The translations under genes were made by a program, and so were the position numbers. Of a DNA stretch of 64,000 nt, positions 62,656 through 64,000 are shown one piece after another. Position 1 is the stretch's first letter, and each line of letters begins with the position of its first letter. The DNA is taken from NCBI RefSeq assembly GCF_036002945.1, contig NZ_CP108529.1:1798001-1862000 (forward strand). Reading direction: 5' to 3'. The notes beneath the pieces were generated by a model, which worked only from the letters and a program-made list of their open reading frames with translations, ran no database searches and was not told the origin of the DNA. This DNA is from Streptomyces sp. NBC_01224. Lineage in GTDB: Bacteria > Actinomycetota > Actinomycetes > Streptomycetales > Streptomycetaceae.

Positions 62656-63546
62656 TCAGGCAGCTCCTTCGGTGCTGCGGCCGTTGCCGCGGTACGACTC
62701 CCAGGTCCAGCCGAGGGTGCGGCGGGCCATGATCCCGACCGCGTGCCTGCGATAGCTCGCGGTGCCGCGCACATCGTCGATCGGGTTGCAGGCACCGGCG
62801 GCGAGCGTGGCGAACTGCGCGGCGATGGACGGCGTGATGACCGTGCGGCTGTCCCAGAACCCGCCCTCCTCGAGCGCGGCGTTCAGGAATTCCTCGGCCT
62901 CTTTCGCCCGGACGGGTGTGGGGGCGGCCGAGCCGATGCCGGTGCGGACCGTGCGGGTCTCGGGGTGCAGGGCCAGACCGAAGGCGCAGACCGCGATGAC
63001 CATCGCGTTGCGGGTGCCGACCTTGGAGTACTGCTGGGGCCCGTCGGCCTTCTTGATGTGCACGGCCCGGATCAGCTCGTCCGGGGCGAGGGCATTGCGC
63101 TTGACGCCGGTGTAGAAGGCGTCGATCGGGATCATCCTGGTCCCGCGTACGGATTCGGCCTCGACTTCGGCGCCCGCGGCGAGCAGCGCCGGGTGGGCGT
63201 CTCCGGCGGGCGACGCGGTGCCCAGGTTGCCGCCGACGCCGCCGCGGTTGCGGATCTGCGGCGAGGCGACGGTGTGCGAGGCGAGTGCCAGTCCGGGCAG
63301 CTCGGCGCGCAGATGCTCCATGATGTGGCTGTAGGGGACACAGGCACCGAGCCGTACGTTCTCCTGGCCCACCTCCCATTCGGACAGTTCTCCGATGCGG
63401 TTCAGGTCCAGGAGGTACTCGGGCCGCCGGTGGTCGAAGTTGATCTCGACCATCACATCGGTGCCCCCCGCAATGGGCACAGCCGTCGGATGCTCGGCCT
63501 TGGCGGCGAGCGCCTCATCCCAGCTGGCGGGGCGAAGGAAGTCCAT
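62656..63546 (-). CDS. Xanthine dehydrogenase, FAD-binding subunit
   Basis: A 296-residue FAD-binding protein of the molybdopterin dehydrogenase medium-subunit family. Motifs: MDFLRPASWDEALAAKAEHPT, VPIAGGTDVMVEINF with FAD binding, YLLDLNRIGELSEWEV, ASHTVASPQIRNRGGVGGNLGTASPAGDAHPALLAAGAEVEA (in parts), and the C-terminal CO_deh_flav_C domain from about residue 180. Reduces NAD+ with electrons from the Fe-S subunit. ATG at 63546 follows AGAAGAGAG. First gene of the XDH operon; a large palindromic element lies just upstream. Confidence 0.92.
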   Translation of the reverse strand: MDFLRPASWDEALAAKAEHPTAVPIAGGTDVMVEINFDHRRPEYLLDLNRIGELSEWEVGQENVRLGACVPYSHIMEHLRAELPGLALASHTVASPQIRNRGGVGGNLGTASPAGDAHPALLAAGAEVEAESVRGTRMIPIDAFYTGVKRNALAPDELIRAVHIKKADGPQQYSKVGTRNAMVIAVCAFGLALHPETRTVRTGIGSAAPTPVRAKEAEEFLNAALEEGGFWDSRTVITPSIAAQFATLAAGACNPIDDVRGTASYRRHAVGIMARRTLGWTWESYRGNGRSTEGAA

Positions 63547-63585
63547 GAGTGGCTCTCTTCTTCTCAATCGGGTCGTTCGCTGGGG

Positions 63586-63763
63586 CCAGGGCCTGTCGTC
63601 GGTCTGCCGTCGTCGTCCGCAGGACGGCCGGACGGCGTCTGGTGCGTCCGATCGCCAGGCGCCGGAGGGTCCTCGTAGCGGAGCTACTAAGGCTCTTCGG
63701 CAACGCCGCGAGCGTGCGTGCCAGACGTCGGGCGACAGACGGCAGACCGACGACAGGCCCTGG
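63586..63763. repeat. 178-bp inverted repeat (MITE-like palindromic element)
   Basis: Perfect 26-base arms lie at 63586-63611 and 63738-63763, with further imperfect pairing inside. Innermost is TAGC-GGA-GCTA at about 63675-63686. An 8-bp direct repeat GGTCGTTC flanks the element (63571-63578 and 63783-63790), which would fit a target duplication or be chance. No coding potential is seen. It lies between the XDH operon and the PucR-like gene, possibly interfering with regulation. Confidence 0.8.
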
Positions 63764-63892
63764 GGACGGCCGGCCCTCGACTGGTCGTTCATGTGTTGTT
63801 AACGCGGTGTGGGGCCAAGTACACAAGCCGTGCTCCACCCGGTGCAGTCACCGAAACCATGAAGGAGTTGGCTGGTCGATCTCCTCGTCTTG

Positions 63893-63907
63893 TAGATTCG
63901 AACGAAT
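63893..63907 (+). promoter_or_regulatory. Dyad and -10-like site before PucR-like gene
   Basis: ATTCG-AA-CGAAT (63896-63907) is a perfect dyad overlapping TAGATT (63893-63898), which equals the -10 of gcl. It may be an operator for autoregulation. Confidence 0.4.
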
Positions 63908-63979
63908 GGCGGGGGTCAGTAACCTCACCGCAATACCCAGTTTTCACCCGCACCAACGAAAGAGATCGGCGGCGACGAG

Positions 63980-64000
63980 ATGCGGCTGCGCGCACTGCTG
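63980..64000 (+). CDS. PucR-family regulator, N-terminal codons only
   Basis: Only seven codons are visible before the window ends: MRLRALL. Streptomyces PucR-type purine catabolism regulators typically begin exactly MRLRALLDT. The location, divergent from the XDH operon, also fits. The identification is tentative because it rests on seven residues plus context. Confidence 0.5.

Noticed and set aside
63789..63995. 68-codon minus-strand frame
   Set aside because: It overlaps the promoter area of the PucR-like gene, has no ribosome site and looks like spacer composition.

Overview
This window is a piece of a Streptomyces (or very close actinomycete) chromosome. The evidence is the very high G+C content with GC-rich third codon positions, frequent GTG starts, GC-rich hairpin terminators, secreted chitosanases, DUF5709-type and Mrr-like proteins, and a purine/glyoxylate gene neighbourhood of the kind known from Streptomyces. 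I saw no rRNA, tRNA or CRISPR array.

Layout. (a) 1-7.8 kb: a mixed region with a lipoprotein, a decayed amidohydrolase, a HEAT-repeat protein, an alpha/beta hydrolase and two GH46 chitosanases that flank an SH3-like secreted protein and a transposase remnant. (b) 7.9-22.4 kb: a purine catabolism block. It holds two NCS2 permeases around an 8-oxoguanine deaminase-like enzyme, the urate operon uraD-uraH-uox, a DauR-type HTH gene with a small partner, a Tat-exported lactonase, hyi-glxR, a catalase, and divergent gcl. (c) 22.5-39 kb: a zinc-ribbon/Mrr-like protein, small proteins, two acyl-CoA synthetases with a divergent GAF-LuxR regulator, a DMT exporter, a cold-shock protein, an ArsR-SRPBCC fusion, a secreted nuclease and a secreted peptidoglycan amidase. 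(d) 39.1-47.8 kb: a seven-gene operon (MFS transporter, FGGY kinase, GlpD-like dehydrogenase, AGPS-like flavoenzyme, GlpP-type antiterminator, monooxygenase, alcohol dehydrogenase). It is preceded by a leader with a textbook intrinsic terminator. (e) 47.9-56.6 kb: small enzymes, a truncated TnpB element, an MFS transporter, a DUF4097 lipoprotein and a large subtilase. (f) 56.6-64 kb: xanthine dehydrogenase (three subunits), an AzgA-like purine permease, XdhC, and the first codons of a probable PucR regulator.

How the genes work together. XDH makes urate. Uox, UraH and UraD take urate to allantoin. Glyoxylate derived from allantoin would be condensed by Gcl and converted by Hyi and GlxR to glycerate, while catalase removes the H2O2 made by Uox. 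Two different palindromes tie these units together. TCAACA-N3-TGTTGA overlaps the -35 of both the urate operon and the catalase gene. A pair of TTCCG-N5-CGGAA-type sites with exactly 21 bp spacing sits at the starts of both hyi-glxR and gcl.

The most exciting candidate for an under-described system is region (d). A promoter, two hairpins and a seven-T tract lie ahead of an operon that itself encodes a GlpP-family RNA antiterminator. This suggests metabolite-controlled antitermination of polyol-phosphate catabolism in a high-GC actinomycete.
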